26,762 bases of DNA from Pigoraptor chileana (GCA_943704495.1 CALSCR010003376.1:1-26762), one strand, 5' to 3'. Numbered from the stretch's first letter, positions 10,485 to 22,124 are shown. The notes: generated by a model from the letters alone, not told the origin. A program made the numbers and translations.

Positions 10485-11339
10485 CTCGATCTGTCGTCCG
10501 CCGCACCAGGTCACGTAATTAATATCCGGCGATGCCAGTTCAAAGCCAAAAATCGCGGTGATCTTCTGACCGATGTCCTTTGGAGAACGTGTCATCGAGT
10601 CGACGTCCTTTTGAGAAACGTCGGTGTCATTTCGATGAAGCACTCCTAAATGACAGTTTCGAGCCAGCGGATCGACCCCTATTGCAACTAGTAACTCACT
10701 TAATCCCAAGTTTTTCCCACAATAATATACAACTTTCCGTAACCTTGGCGGTCGGCTAGACAAGTACTTACACTCTGCAGCAGAATATTAACAGCGGCAA
10801 AGCTTTGAGATACCGATCACTTTGAGCTCTCAACTCCGTCGATTTAAGCAGTGAAGATGAGGCACATCTGTTATATTAGACAGTTACGCTTGAGCGCGTC
10901 ACAGTGATACTGCTACTGAAGTAAACACTGTTGGGTAGCCGTTAGCTGCCACTCCTATCATGACCCATGAGATGGAACGGCAGCGCGCTCCGCTCAGCAA
11001 CCAAGCTGATCTACAAGTACTTGCATCAGTTCCGGTGGATGCAGATGTCAATATAAAAACTGCAACCGGTAGTACGTGACAAGCAGTACTTGGGGACTGC
11101 CGTGTCGTTTCTGTGAAAGAGATTATGAAACGACAGGTGGGATTGCTCCCGATGATCACGTCAGTGAAGAAATCGAATTGGCAAAAATTGAATTCCGCGA
11201 CCGCGTTACAAAGTTAACACGGCCTGCTCGTATGGCAGTTTCATTCCATTCAACTAAGACATCTAGGATTGAAGTCAATGTTTTACTGCTGTGGTGCGGT
11301 GCCCGGCATGGACTCCACAAATCAGTAACAGATAGGTAG

Positions 11340-11620
11340 CAGCCGACGCCCGTTCCGGTGGGGTCCGGCAGTCCAGCAGCACCAACCCGGTCCGGCGGTC
11401 GGGCGGCGCGCGGCGGCCTTCGGCTACATGTTGATTCGGCCGGGGCTCAGTCCTTCGCCTGCCAAGCCTTTCTGGGTCGCTCTCCTCAGGCTGCAGCAGT
11501 CAGGCCGGCCCATGCGCCAGCACTGAGACTGAGAACTGAGCACTCAACTGATCCGGTGCCGAATACCGGAGTCCGGCAGCCACTAGGTCTGGCCGGCGCA
11601 CGTGCCCCTATTGTGCACCG
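11340..11620. other. GC-rich block
   Basis: This second GC-rich island has repeated CCGG, GGTCCGGC and GGCCGGC words. It contrasts sharply with the AT-rich block starting about 190 bp downstream. Open frames here start at GTG and have no family signature. It could be a promoter-type CpG island or repeat debris. Confidence 0.4.
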
Positions 11621-11805
11621 GCCTCCGTGCCACAGGGCTTCACAATGCATCGGGGACTTCACATATTGTGGTTTGTGCGACAAGACAAAGGCTTGGCCGT
11701 GCGTATTCCACCTGAATTCCATCGGCTGTTCTCGGCCGTCCGCGGAGTCTCACACGGCTTGTGCCACAGTCGCACAAGGCGGATCACTGATGCCGAGTGT
11801 TAGGT

Positions 11806-11998
11806 AACGAATAATAAAATGTTGGGAAATAATGCAGTAAATTAAATGCGCTTTTTTATTTTGGTGCGTGGAAAACCAAAATATTTTGGTAATTAGAATC
11901 CGCGCCGGTATCAGAAATATATTTTATGTTTTTTTTATTATTCAATAAAAAAAGTGTTTTCTTTGAATTGATTTGTTTAATTTGATTCACTTTGGTAA
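11806..11998. other. AT-rich block with nested palindromes
   Basis: About 190 bp of A/T-dominated sequence with T and A homopolymer runs lies in an otherwise GC-rich region. It contains a perfect 16-nt palindrome (ACCAAAATATTTTGGT, 11875-11890) and an extra upstream copy of its half site at 11857-11865. Possible roles are a matrix-attachment or origin-like element or a transposon edge. None is demonstrated. Confidence 0.5.
11857..11890. repeat. Triple half-site and 16-nt perfect palindrome
   Basis: TATTTTGGT (11857-11865), its complement ACCAAAATA (11875-11883) and TATTTTGGT again (11882-11890) lie within 34 nt. The last two overlap as a perfect palindrome. Either a hairpin between the first two or a cruciform at the palindrome could form. 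Confidence 0.85.
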
Positions 11999-12672
11999 GG
12001 TCACTCGCGGAAACACCCGATGAATCAGAGTCAAAACTGTCACACGGTCAGCCGCAGGGATGGTGCCTATTCAGCACAATGTCCGGCGGCGGGTGCACTT
12101 GTCACGCATGTCATTTTGATTGTGCAACGCTGGCGTGAATTCTCGCTCGACGGAGTACTGCCATGCCGATGTGTCACAATGCTCAGATTGACGCAACTGA
12201 CATGACAGGAGGGAGGCTTGTCACTACACTTTTGCCCATTCGCGTGTGCCACGGCCGGCTGCGGAATCAGTACCCGATTTGTTACACTGCGGCTGCCGGC
12301 TGGCGCCTAGGGAAACAATATTTCAAGCAGCCCTTATCCCCACGGCAAAATTATCAACTTCCGTTTATCGTACAGTGCGGTAGTGGCAACCATCTCCAAC
12401 AAACCATTGCCGTCGTGGCCCCTGTATAAAATTGTTTTCAACTTTCGGGTGTGAATCCGACACACATAAGACCGCTGCTGCAGATACTGCTGGCAGTAGT
12501 GCGATTCATCGAGGTGTTTGATTCCTAACCAGACGTGTTGGTTGTGTTGATCGCGCACCGGCAAGTCTCTGTGCGGTCAAAGTTCCCCCGTCGCAATAGA
12601 ACTGGCCGTCGGCACTGAACTGGAGTGAGTCGAACTCGTAGGACCAGACTCAAGCAAGCGTTTGGTTTTCCC

Positions 12673-14754
12673 ATGAAAATGCCATTCAGCCGGCCGAAGG
12701 GGCGCCTCGCAATCGCTGCGTCACTCTTGATCGTCATAGTTGTGGTGGCCATCATTTCCAACACATCATCCAGTGCAGGACCAGCCGCACCCGATGCATC
12801 GGCCAGTGTACTTGACCGGATATCGTTCGCCGTCCGCGGATTTGGCCTCGGTGGTCCCAATGTTCTCGCATCAGACAGGTCGGACGTCGATCAAATGCTC
12901 TACCAATCGATCGCTGCTTATCGAGCCCTCGCCGCAAAAACAGCGCCACGCGACGGCTGGACAAAGATCCTTGTGCGGGGGTCGAGCAGGGCCACGCGCT
13001 TTGCGTTGTTCCGCGATGTGGGTGCGCAGTTGGGATTCCGCATCGAGCTACAAAGCAGCAAGGATGACAGGGGTGGCATCAGAACCGCGCCCTCTCGCGA
13101 CTACGTCGGAGTGATGTGCATCGAAATCACCGCCGATGAATGCATCGCCCCGTCCGAGTACTCAAGGTTCAATTTTGTCCAAAGAGTGTCCAAGATTCGC
13201 GGTCTCATTGGCGTGACGTACGGCAAGGACGCGTTCTGCCGCACAATGATGAACGCGCTTGATGGATTTGCCCCGAAGCGGTCCATTGCAGTCACCAACG
13301 ATGTCAATCAACTCGATTTTGTATTCCCCTGCTACATCTTGCCCATGGACATGACGGCGTTGAGCACGGACAACGCCGCGGGACGGTGGGCGGCGGACCA
13401 GCGATGGATCGTCAAGCCAGTCGACGGGCAGGGCGGCAGCGGGATCACCGTGTCCGACTCACTCGCCGATCTGCTTCGCGACACTGAAAATAAGAATTCC
13501 CTTGCTGTCGTCCAGCCTCTTCTCGATCCTCCGATTTTAATCGACGGCTACAAGTTTGATCTGCGTGTCTACGCCCTCGTCACATCGATAACGCCCCTGC
13601 GCCTCTACATACACGACATGGGGCTGGTCCGCTTTGCAGCCGAGCCGTACTCCACTGGCGGCGACAACAGCAGCAGCAGTTCGGGCGTCGGCCGCAAGAC
13701 ACAATTCCTCACAAACACATCGATAAACACGTCTCTTAAGGACATGATTGATCTGCTTTGGCCATTCAGTCAGTTTGCCGAGTACCTCACCTCGCTGGGC
13801 CACGACGCCGCAGCTGTCTTTAAGCGGATTCACTCGGCCATTGTGCGCGTCTTTCTTGCAGCAGAGGCCGCACTGCACTCGCCGACAATGTTCGACAACA
13901 GTCACAACTACATGCTGTTCGGCGTGGACGTCATACTCGACCCCAGTCTTGCTCCCCGCGTCATTGAGGTGCGTTACACATGGCACGTACACATACTGAA
14001 TCTCTCTCGCGTAAACTGCCTCACAGTTTTCCGCCATCGGGCCTCCAATTAGCCGACTACCATGTGATGTGCGCACCGACCTTATGAGATGCGTGTTTCT
14101 GTCCACTGGGTTGACTGATTGAATTTACATCCGGTACTCGTACCTGAACGCAGATCAACCGCAATCCCAGCATGGACCGCGACGGCCCTGCGGGATCATG
14201 GTATGTCGAGATGAAGGAGAAGATAGCGCGCGACCTCCTGCGGACGGTATTTGGGAGCGGTCAGTGCGGAGGTCAGCTGTATCGACAACTGAAGGACATC
14301 GGGGTCATATTTGTTGGACCACAGAGTGAGGCTGCGGGTACGCTGCCGGCGGAATGCGTCGAGGGAAGTAGCGAGCGATGGCGGTGTCTCACGGACGCCG
14401 ACGTCAGGTTCCTCTTTGAGGCGAAGTGAGTCTATTAATAGTATATCACGTGCTCATTCGCTGTCACTTGATTCTATCCACCTGGTCGCTGACAGACGGT
14501 GATTGTGCCCATGCAAACCCCACAGATGCGAACGAGAGCGATGCAGCCGCTATTTCAGGGGCGGCGACTGCCTATTTCGTCCTGCTTACCCGGCGAGTGA
14601 CGCTGACAGGTACACTGAGTGGCTCCATCACCTCGACTCAAAGATAGACCCCGCCTCGTCGGCACGACACAATTCCTGGCCACTTCATCGCATTCACACC
14701 GCCATCCTGCAGATGGAGGATGCAACTGATTCGGCGACCACCGCCGCCAAGTGA
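12673..14754 (+). CDS. Membrane-anchored tubulin-tyrosine-ligase-like protein
   Basis: Exons are 12673-13968, 14154-14425 and 14526-14754, giving 598 aa. The first in-frame ATG gives MKMPFSRPKGRL followed by a hydrophobic helix (about 12-29, LAIAASLLIVIVVVAIIS) and a Ser/Ala linker, a type II membrane-anchor arrangement. The TTL domain (ATP-grasp fold) follows: RWIVKPVDGQGGSGI with ATP-binding Lys 248, VVQPLLDPPILIDGYKFDLR, LVTSITPLRLYIHDMGLVRFA, FLTNTSIN in place of the usual HLTN, and MLFGVDVILD. Exon 1 ends VIE and exon 2 begins INRNPSM, restoring the conserved (V/I)EVNxNPS-type motif across the junction. Phases are 0 and 2. Exon 3 supplies the Cys-rich tail (KCERERCSRYF) and stops at 14754. 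Family members add Tyr, Glu or Gly to tubulin or other proteins. Which one this enzyme adds cannot be told. A signal-anchor would put the domain in the secretory lumen, unusual for a tubulin modifier. Confidence 0.93.
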
Positions 14755-15885
14755 AAAGACCATCGGGACACCATACGTGTGCCAGTGCGCCCGGTGGTGT
14801 CTGAATATATACCACTAGCTTTTGCGACACTGAGTTTCAGCGGGCCACATATAAGCCCCGGCGGATCGCCAGCAGCAGTACCGACTTTGCTGAGAAAGTG
14901 TTTCATTGTGTTTATTCGACAATTTGTGTGCGCAATGTGCTCAGTAGATCATCGCGTTATTACTATCAGAGCCGTGGGCCGCGCATCGGGCGGTTTACTG
15001 GCTTGGCAGTCGGATTTCGTGACAAAGCACGGAGTTCGATTTGATACCATTTTCGATAGTTAACTATGAAGATGCGGGTCTTCCAAACTCGTCAATAAGC
15101 ACTAAATATGCGCTTGACGACGCACTATGGCTGATCTTGCACTGAGGGACGCATTCTGAACACAATCTGCGTAGTGGCAACAAATCACCTGCAGTGGGTA
15201 ATCAACCTCACTTCACATGGAGCTCGATTACTTTTGATAAATCCAACTATTTCGCTCCATCACATAACCGTAATCAGTGATTTGTCGGCGACGTCCGAGT
15301 TTTGAGCACTGCGCCGGACTGAAGCTTAACTGGCACTTTACCGCACCGGTCAGGTCCGGACAGACTGCAGTTGTCTTGGGCTGACTTGGTTCGGCTGAAT
15401 TGGACAAGCGCTCATCTGAGACGCATCGCCCGCATCCAGCGGTATACAGCGCACTTTCAAGTGGCTCTGCCGTATCAGTACTGGGCGTGACTGTCTCCAG
15501 TTTTCGTTGCTTCATATAATCGTACGCCGCTGTTCAGTGCCTGTCAGGTGCATTCCTGGCGCGGTCAACCGTGCATCGTTGTGACTATGCTGACTTCATT
15601 GACTCGCCGCGGTGAGCCGTCACTCCAGACCATTTGTCAGGACTAATGTACCGTCGGCGGTGGGCGTGCGAGACAGAGGACAGGAGCAGTTGGTGGTCGC
15701 CGTCGGCTCACCCTGAATTCCGGACTGAGTGCTCACGTCACATCGGTGAAGCGTCGGGCATTCTCGGTTTCAGATTCACTTTGGCATCAGATGCCTCCTC
15801 ATAACTGAACAAAACTTATTCGTAATCACGACTTTGATGTTGTTGGCGTTCAACAGGACCGACACTAGCCTGTCGGTTTGTCGAT
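14755..15885. other. Intergenic region between TTL-like and receptor kinase genes
   Basis: No gene is supported. A 95-codon ATG frame on the minus strand (15515-15228) has no family motif or conserved-looking pattern and probably arises by chance. The region must contain the 3' end of the TTL-like gene and the promoter of the receptor kinase. No AATAAA or clear TATA box is seen near the gene ends. Confidence 0.6.
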
Positions 15886-18800
15886 ATGCGGCGCATATAT
15901 ATTATGCCGGCGCAGTGCAATAATGGCGTGCAAAAGACAATTCTCTCGCGAATGTCACGTGAGCCGGCAGTCATGAGGATGCGCCGCCCGTGCCTGCGCC
16001 TGCAAGTGTCTCTGCAGATGTGTGCAGTGCTTATTGCGTCATTGTTGTGTATGGAGGCTGTCAAGTCGCACAGGGTGGTCACTTTTGGGCATCTCATGTC
16101 AACTAGCGCCGCTGTGCGGGAGAGAGGCGAACACTTGCGCGTAAGTATATTCAGGAAGATACCCATTCGAATGCTGTTACTGTAATAGATGAACGTCACT
16201 GTTGTTGTAACTATGGACGGTGGTGTGCGTCTGTGGAATCCACTGATTTGCTATGGACCGCTGCATCTCGGCTCCTCTCTCTCTCATTCTGACACCACCG
16301 AGCAGCTGTGCGTGGAGCACATCAACAACAAAACAGGTGAGTATTCAGTGATAATATGCCAATTTACTCAAATGCCATAGTATTACCCGCCGTGTGGGTG
16401 GTGTGTATGTGTGCGTGTGCGTTGTACGTGCATATGTATGCGTATTTGTGCTGTGCGTGTCATCCTGTATGTCTATGCATGTGCGCGTATCTGTATTTAC
16501 TATTATATATGTGTGTGTGTGTGTGTATGTGTGAGGCAATATAGTGTGCGCATGGCTCCGCCGCGCTGTGTCGGTATATCTGTAGTGTGGGCATGGCCGT
16601 AAGGTCGGCTCAGTGACTTTGAGAGGGAGAGGCGGGAGGAGAGGTTGTGTATGTGCGTGTGTGTGTGTGCGTGTGTGTGTGTGCGGTGTCAGTGGTGTTA
16701 TGGAATCGATTCCGTAAATACCGACTGCGGGACCACTGTGACTGAAGCATCCCCTGTGTGCCCATTAATTTCGCTGCCGCCGCACACCGCAACACATGCC
16801 ACACTCATCATGACCTCAACACGACAGATGGGTACTGGGACGACCTCCTTCCGGGCGTCATCCTCGCCTTCATCACAAACACAACGGGCGGCTGCAACCC
16901 GACTGTTGCTGTCACCTCGGTCGTAGACCAAGTGCTGAATGCAAATGTCTTTGCGGTTGTTGGGCCAGCCTGTTCGGTCGATACGGAGGCTGTTGCGCAG
17001 GTGCTGTCCATTCCTCTCTTTCGAAGGGTGCAGATCACTCCATCAGCGACGTCACCGAAGCTGAGTGATAAGACTTCGGTGGGTGGTTGCACACGATGGT
17101 ATGGGTTGGGCGCACAGGGGGGAGGGGGAGGCATTGCGTGATAATGCACACTGGAATGGGACGGAAATGGGTTAATGTTTGTGTTTCAACCTGAGCACGT
17201 GAGAGCTGCACCTCAAGCTGACATTCGCATAACAACCGACTGTGATCGCTTGTGTGGGTCATGTGACTGGTGTGGTCGTAACGTCACTCTTGCCATGCGC
17301 ACTGCAGTTTCCCCTTCTCTCGAGGACGGCGCTGTCGGATGCATACCAAGGCAGAGTGCTCGCTGCCCTCTGTGCACGCCAGGGCTATCGCCGTGTGGGC
17401 ATCGTGAGGGGCGACTCGTCGTACGGACAGGGCATTGCCGCTGTGTTCATCCGGGAAGCCGACGCCCTCGGTATAACCATCGCCGCCCACGAGACGTTTG
17501 TGGAGGCTGAGATCGATCCTGATTTTGGGCCGGCGCTTTCGATGATATTGAGGCAGAATGTGCGCATCGTGCTGCTTGTCGCCCAGCCCAGCGATGCGTC
17601 GCGCTTGTTTCTGCAGGCACTGACTATGGGGCTGCTTGATGCAAAGCACCAGTGGATTCTCTCGGATGGTTTGTTTTCCTGTAACATGCCTATGTGTCTG
17701 TGCGTGTGCGTGTGCATATTTGCATGTGTGTCTGTATGTGTATGTGTGCGCGTGTGTTTGAACATGTGCGTGCGTTTGTATGTACATTGAGTGTTTTCGT
17801 ATCCTCGGTCGTCTTTGATTGTCTTTATGTCGAATTTATAGACGCACATCACACGTGCACACGTCCTGATCAAGCCTACTTCCCCATCCATGCCCTGCAA
17901 TTGTCATGCGTGGGACAAAATGCACCGCAGGTCCCACATCGGATCAGTCATTTCAGCCAAAGCTGCTCAATGGCACAACAATAACATCCGAGCCCATACG
18001 AAACGCAATGCTCGGCATGATTGGTGTGCAGCCCGCAACAGGATATGGCTCACGCTTTGACGCGTACGTCGATCTCTGGGCAAGGCTAGACAGCAGCTAT
18101 TTTGACGCCGATGGGGACAGGACGACGCTCAATGTGTATGGTCCCGCAACATACGATGCATGTGTAGCACTCGCGATGGGTCTCAACAGCACGCTGGCGA
18201 GTGGCAGAACAGAGAGGGACACGGATGTGCTCGTCGCCCACGTGCGCAACGCATCCTTCCTCGGTGTGAGTGGCAGCATTGGATTTGACGCCAATGGAGA
18301 CAGGACGAGCGGCCGTTACAACATTTTCAACTTCAACCGCACGGTCGGCAAGGCAATCGGGTCGTGGGTGTCGTCGGCAGGATTCGCACTCATGCGGGAG
18401 CCCTTCTTTTCAGGCGGTGCATCCTCCTCGCCGATCGACGGAAGCTGCCCCGACGACTGCACTGGCGAGGGAGTGTGCGACACCGACACGGGACTCTGTG
18501 CATGCAATACAGGGCGTGTGGGGCTCAATTGCGCAGCTGTGGCCCCGGAGGTACTCCCCGAGCATGCGACGCAGCGAAGTATCCCCTGTCATCGTATCGC
18601 GCACTATGCGTTCAATGCATCATCAGTAGGGTCATTCATTGCCGTTTCGCTCAAGACCGGTCGGGACGTCACGACTGGCCAATTTGACGCACAATTGTTT
18701 GTGTCGAGGACGGGTCCACTGCTCTCCGTCAACTCATCGCAGGGACTGCCGGGTGCACAAGTGGACGCTATGGCCGCTGACATGCAGGCGTTCTCACTCG

Positions 18801-21800
18801 GCATCATCGGGGCTGGCGACTTGGGTGTTTATTATGTCGATGTGTATGGGACGGGCCGTGCGTGTCCTGCAAACTACCGGCTGGTGCTCGCGGTGGACCC
18901 GCCGTCTTCACCAGGTAATCACGCGCGCATGCGAATGCGGATCATCGCAGCTGTTTTCAGTTGACACTTGTCGTTCGCACTTCCTTTTGTGGATGTATGT
19001 GTGTGGGTTTTGCTTCGAAACGGCACACGCAACTGCACGCAAAGGGTGCATGCAGAATCCTCCGTTTCTAGTGACGCCACTTTTAATGCTACTTAATTTG
19101 GTGCCACTTCAAACTCCCACTTATGTTATCACCGCGTTTCAAGCAGATGCATTGCATTTGGGCTGATGTGTGTCATGCATTTACTTAACCCGTAACCTTT
19201 TCAGGATCACTACCGCTCGCCGCCATCATCGTCCCGTCAGTGTTTGTACCTCTCGTTGCGGCTGCGTGCGCTGTTGTGGCTGCCGCACTACGTTGGCAAA
19301 GACGCACGATACGCGCGCTTGAAGATAAGGTGCATGTGTGGCACATCGAGTATGCGGACTTGAAATTTGGCAAGCAGATTGGCGAGGTGAGTGCTGCAAG
19401 AGAATGCTTTCTGCTGCACCCTCGTTGTCTCAGCAACAAATGAACAGACTGTACTTTGGCAGTAAGTAACAGTCAGTAACAATGAGTAATGAGACAGCGC
19501 TTGACTCATTGACAGCGGAACACGTCATGTACAATCACTCCTGCCGCTCCTGGCACGCTATTGTTTTTTCGCTCCTTCTTACCTGCATCACCTTTTTCAA
19601 ACCTGCCGTTTGATGGTCGTTTATACAACGACTCGCGTGCATTCGTTGCATATTGTGCATGCATGCACATCTTCATACACACCTTCATGCACAGGGAGCA
19701 TTTGGTGAGTATGAGCTGTTTGTTAGACTCAACCGCTGGCAGTGCATCACTCGGTTATTGCCGATGTCTTCTACGCTTCTCTGCGACTAGCGAGTAATCA
19801 CCGGTGTTTCCAAGTGCATGCACATCCTTGACAGCAACTTCAGCCCTGCCCTATGTATTCGTCACTCGCCCTCTTGATTATGCACCACTCGCATTCGCAC
19901 AGGCGTTGTTTATGAAGGCGAGTACCGTGGAACAATAGTGGCGATCAAAGTGCTCAAGACAGACGACATGCCAGAAAATACTCTTTCTGTTGAAAACGGC
20001 ATCAGTCAAGCACAAGGGCGAAGCTCATCCCTACTTGCAACTCTGTCGGCCGCACAACTGGTGCGGGATCGCTGTCGGACGGAAGGACGGTTACCCGCTT
20101 GGAGCAAGGGCGGAGCGAGGGGAAGGGGCGCCGATGCTCACGGCACATCCGGAATGTCACTCAGCGCACGTCCCTTCCTCCCATCCACGGGGAACAGCGA
20201 CGGACTGTCCACGGCGCGCGTGACCGGCTCCAAGCCTATTGCAATAGACGCGCGCACGCAACCGTCTGCACGCAGTATTTTAGGGGGCGTTGTGGGTGCT
20301 CTAGGGCGATGGGTTCGCGTTGGGCTTGGCGAAGAGTCGTCTTCGGGTGCACGTGACATTGACGGCGGCGCAGGGACAAGTGCAAGCCCGCAGCTGCTGC
20401 AGTTTGTGTTTGAGATCGAAACAATGACCAAGTTGCGACACCCGAACATTGCCCTTTTCATGCAAGTATCCCTCTTGTCCCGCTCCTCGGGAGGGACTGT
20501 CTGCATACCCTCTTCTTCTCACAGCCAATGGCAAACGATCTCACCACGCCAACCGTTGGTATATTGTTCTGTGCACTGACAGGGGAGCTTCGCTGAACAC
20601 ACCGGTGAAGGCAATCGTCGTTGAGTATCTCCAAGGAGGCACACTCATGGACCGACTGCACTCCAACGCCGACATTCCGTGGGCGGCGCGCGTCTCCTAT
20701 GCGTGCGACTGCGCGAGGGGCATGCTCTTTCTGCATTCGGCATCGCCGCCCATATTCCATAGGTAAAGCGCCATCGACGATTAATTGCACTCTGATTATG
20801 AAAATGTAAACACAGCCGTTTTGGATAGAATGGACTGTATTGTCTTCCCATCCACTGAATCCTTTTTGTGGCTGTTTGCAACTATATGTGTGGGGGTTTC
20901 GTAATTGTTTTTGTACATTCTTCCGTCAGCGTCAGTGTTTTGTGTGTGTGTGTATGTTTGCTTTTGTATGCTTTTGTATGTCGTGTCGAGTGTTTGACTT
21001 TTAAAGTCTGTTGCGCGCACTTGCAATCAATTTGTGGCGGCTTTACGTCATGACCACTAAACAGATTATAACATGCATTCTTTATTTGCATCCCCAGGGA
21101 TTTGAAGGCGGCAAATGTTCTACTCGATAATTTTGGCCGAGCGAAAGTGGCTGATTTCGGCATATCGCGGCTGAAGAGCATCCGGGGCGGCGTCTCAGAC
21201 TATGATGCAACAGACTCGCTGTGTGGGACTCTATTTTTCATGGCACCGGAGCTGTTTCTCGACCACAACTTTGCAGGTGTGTTTCTTGTGCATTTGGCTG
21301 TCGATGCATTCGTCTCGTGTGATCATCAACTGACTGTTGTGACTCCCCATGCCACATTCAATTAATATCACGATGTTGGTATTCATGACTGTCTTTTCAG
21401 TTTTGTTGAGCTGATGCATGAACGCGTATTTGTCCAATTTTATTACAATGCTATCCGATGCAGAGCACTGCGACGTCTATTCATTCGGTGGGTGAAAATG
21501 TCACCTCGGTGGCACTTTGGTGGTCTGCCCTGCGTTCTGTGGGGACGTAGCCGCCTCCACTGACAGAGCTGATTGTGATGAGACGGCTAAGTGGATTCAT
21601 TTGGTGTAATAACATGTCTTATTTAGAGAAGCGAGTTGGTATTGCAAACCGAGTTGTTTGCCTAGTTTGCTGGGTGAGTGCGGTGATGTCAGCGGTTGCG
21701 CAAGCAACCTTACGACATATAGCGTACACAGTCACTCTGTCACACGCTGCACCCACTCACACAAACACACGGCTTGCACTCTGCCCCTGACAATGTTGTT

Positions 21801-22124
21801 GGTGGGCGCACCCTTACGGCATCCCGGAATTTATTCGTGACAGGCGTCGTTTTGTGCGAGATTGCTTCGCGACGCACACCGTACAGCGACTTGTCGAGCT
21901 CGTTTCATTCTGGCGCAATCATTGTCATGGTTGTCTGTGAGAATGTGCGTCCTGCCGGACAGTTACCCCCCGACACCCCGCCGGCATTCCGGAGTCTGCT
22001 CGATGAATGTCTATCCCAGTATCCGGACAAGCGTCCGACATTCAGGAAGGTATTGGAACAGCTGTCCGCCATTGACAGGAATTCCTGCGCGGTGCAAGCC
22101 GAGGGTCAACCGAGTGAGTTTTAG
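15886..22124 (+). CDS. Receptor kinase: ANF-receptor fold, EGF module, TM helix, TKL kinase
   Basis: Twelve exons: 15886-16140, 16189-16336, 16828-17078, 17308-17668, 17931-18914, 19205-19386, 19695-19704, 19903-20461, 20583-20762, 21098-21276, 21464-21487 and 21844-22124. They total 3414 nt (1137 aa). A signal peptide (QMCAVLIASLL) favours starting at 15952 or 15973 rather than 15886. The ectodomain has the type I periplasmic-binding/ANF-receptor fold (FGHLMSTS, DLLPGVILAF, VVGPACS, GIVRGDSSYGQG), an EGF-like module (511-539) and a beta-sandwich-like stretch. After the TM helix (671-695) comes a TKL kinase: IGEGAFG, K746, E903, HRDLKAANVLLD, DFGISR and MAPE 1025-1028. About 135-140 extra residues separate K746 from alphaC. 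Exon 7 is 10 nt; intron 8 is probably GC-AG. All catalytic residues are present, so an active kinase is likely. GTGAGT just before the stop leaves a longer C-terminal tail possible. Confidence 0.92.
16395..16690 (+). repeat. (TG)-rich low-complexity tracts in receptor-kinase intron 2
   Basis: Within the 491-nt intron 2 are two stretches of interrupted TG/CG dinucleotides, 16395-16535 and 16645-16687. Uninterrupted TGTG runs occur in both. They produce false open frames rich in Cys-Val or His-Thr on the two strands. The runs are TG-rich in the sense orientation, as in other introns of the window. Confidence 0.8.
17690..17790 (+). repeat. (TG)-rich tract in receptor-kinase intron 4
   Basis: About 100 nt of interrupted TG/TA/CG dinucleotides starts some 20 nt after the intron 4 donor. 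It has the same sense-strand bias as introns 2 and 9. Confidence 0.8.
19695..19704 (+). other. 10-nt microexon encoding part of the glycine-rich loop
   Basis: GGAGCATTTG is flanked by CACAG and GTGAGT. It joins IGE (end of exon 6) to the next exon (GC GTT GTT TAT GAA GGC) to give IGEGAFGVVYEG, the textbook kinase P-loop. Without it the loop is destroyed and the frame shifts, so its inclusion is strongly implied. Confidence 0.9.
20462..20582 (+). other. Probable GC-AG intron in the kinase domain
   Basis: Exon 8 ends in CTTTTCAT and the intron begins GCAAGT, the consensus for GC-type donors. The acceptor is CTGACAG. Joining gives HPNIALFMGASL, matching the LFMG(A/S) pattern of TKL kinases with exact phase. 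A GT donor four bases further (GTATCC) would insert extra residues and misplace the conserved Gly. Confidence 0.8.

Larger units (their letters stand above)
9542..12672. other. Gene-poor 3.1-kb region with repeats and composition shifts
   Basis: No convincing gene was found. The region holds an inverted duplication (10042-10148 and 10374-10484), a GC hairpin between its arms, a GC-rich block (11340-11620), an AT-rich block (11806-11998) and the 5' flank of the TTL-like gene. Reading frames of 60-149 codons mostly begin at non-ATG codons, overlap on both strands and show no family motifs. It may be old transposon remains; no transposase, reverse transcriptase or integrase motif is visible. Confidence 0.55.

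Noticed and set aside
10960-11217. Degenerate 86-codon plus-strand frame beginning at an ATG, with an internal TGA at 11077
   Set aside because: Its second half (GDCRVVSVKEIMKRQVG) looks somewhat protein-like, but there is an in-frame stop, no known family, and competing frames on both strands. It is too weak to call a pseudogene.
15228-15515. 95-codon minus-strand ATG frame
   Set aside because: No motif, no matching splice neighbours and no conserved-looking pattern; its length is within chance for this composition.
16345-16805. Cys/Val-rich and His/Thr-rich small frames on both strands
   Set aside because: They are translations of TG/CA low-complexity DNA inside intron 2 of the receptor kinase.
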